Source of the DNA: Aestuariibaculum sp. M13
Lineage (GTDB): Bacteria; Bacteroidota; Bacteroidia; Flavobacteriales; Flavobacteriaceae
Direction: 5' to 3'
DNA: 64,000 nt
Assembly: GCF_024723255.1 (NCBI RefSeq)
Contig: NZ_JANIAC010000006.1
Coordinates: forward strand, 100,431 to 164,430
In this document: positions 63,874-64,000 of the stretch, in pieces
Layout: each line of letters begins with the position of its first letter
Numbering within the stretch: position 1 is the first letter of the stretch
Notes under the pieces: model-generated
What the model was told of the DNA's origin: nothing
Databases searched by the model: none
What the model saw: only the letters and a program-made list of their open reading frames with translations
Position numbers and translations under genes: made by a program

Positions 63874-63953
63874 GTTGAATCAAAAATAATTTGGATGTAA
63901 CTTATTGTAAATAAGCATTGGACAAAAAACTTTCAAAAAAAGGCGATAAAAAG

Positions 63954-63986
63954 TTTGTTTGGTAGAGAAAAAGGGTGGTATATTTG
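63954..63986 (+). promoter_or_regulatory. Strong promoter reading out of the window (stable RNA type)
   Basis: TTTG (63954-63957) with a 21-base spacer, or TTTG (63958-63961) with 17 bases, precedes TATATTTG at 63979-63986 and CAGCCCG. The form resembles promoters of tRNA or rRNA genes in Bacteroidota. The transcribed gene lies outside the window. Confidence 0.65.
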
Positions 63987-64000
63987 CAGCCCGTTAGCGG

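Larger units (their letters stand above)
63444..64000. other. Long gene-free region with structured elements and an outward promoter
   Basis: This 557-base AT-rich stretch has no credible open reading frame or RNA gene that I can name. It contains the mscS promoter, a structured element (63615-63770), alternating TATA runs, a small hairpin (AAAACC, GAA, GGTTTT at 63834-63848), a second 7-bp hairpin (63853-63873) and a strong promoter reading out of the window. Confidence 0.7.

Noticed and set aside
63444..64000. A tRNA or tmRNA within the terminal gene-free region
   Set aside because: I could not draw a cloverleaf or a tmRNA acceptor end. Only hairpins and a promoter are visible.

Overview
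The window is chromosomal core sequence from a low-GC member of the Bacteroidota, almost certainly a marine-type Flavobacteriaceae. Four things point there: promoters of the TTTG-N19-TAnnTTTG type with a TTTGCA/TTTGCC edge, alternative complex III directly followed by cytochrome oxidase genes, the type IX secretion/gliding translocon gene sprA in the order ruvA-sprA-gcvH-vanZ, and a TAT-extended molybdopterin-like ActB. I see no phage, insertion sequence, CRISPR array or other clear sign of transfer. Genes are dense and only the last 557 bases form a long gene-free stretch.

Layout. 0-14.4 kb: the 3' end of a YgiQ radical SAM gene, a secreted S9 peptidase, an orphan lipoprotein, polA, cutC, a membrane metallophosphoesterase, a thioredoxin-fold protein without active-site cysteines, then a polysaccharide deacetylase and a DUF2723 (GT117-like) membrane glycosyltransferase. 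14.4-20.8 kb: tRNA-Gln, a universal stress protein, the rimP-nusA-infB operon with a terminator-like hairpin in its leader, and a SPOR protein. 20.9-32.4 kb: a respiratory operon encoding alternative complex III (ActA-F) followed by cytochrome c oxidase subunits II and I. 32.5-38.7 kb: ruvB-queG, an ExbB-like small membrane protein divergent from a membrane LytTR regulator, maeB and ruvA. 38.7-46.8 kb: sprA, gcvH, vanZ. 46.9-50.8 kb: two TonB-like proteins and a RemB/Wzi-like outer-membrane protein whose N-terminus carries the same TonB-C-type domain. 50.9-56.2 kb: heme o synthase, oxidase subunits III and IV, a Sco pair (one degenerate, one intact), DUF420 and a small CxxC membrane protein. 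56.3-62.6 kb: a MacB/TolC-type tripartite export operon, then tsaB. 62.6-63.4 kb: mscS on the other strand. 63.4-64.0 kb: a structured AT-rich region ending in a promoter that fires out of the window.

Functional picture. Two clusters about 20 kb apart together provide the quinol-to-oxygen chain: quinol is oxidised by ActA-F, electrons pass to CoxA/CoxB, heme o is supplied by CtaB and the CuA site is probably loaded by Sco. Cell-envelope functions (SprA, TonB paralogues, RemB-like protein, efflux system, deacetylase, DUF2723 enzyme) dominate the rest. The most noteworthy signals are the shared TonB-C-type domain in three consecutive genes, the cysteine-less Sco and thioredoxin paralogues, the leader attenuator of rimP-nusA-infB, the mscS terminator lying inside tsaB, and the paired inverted motifs in the 3' gene-free region.
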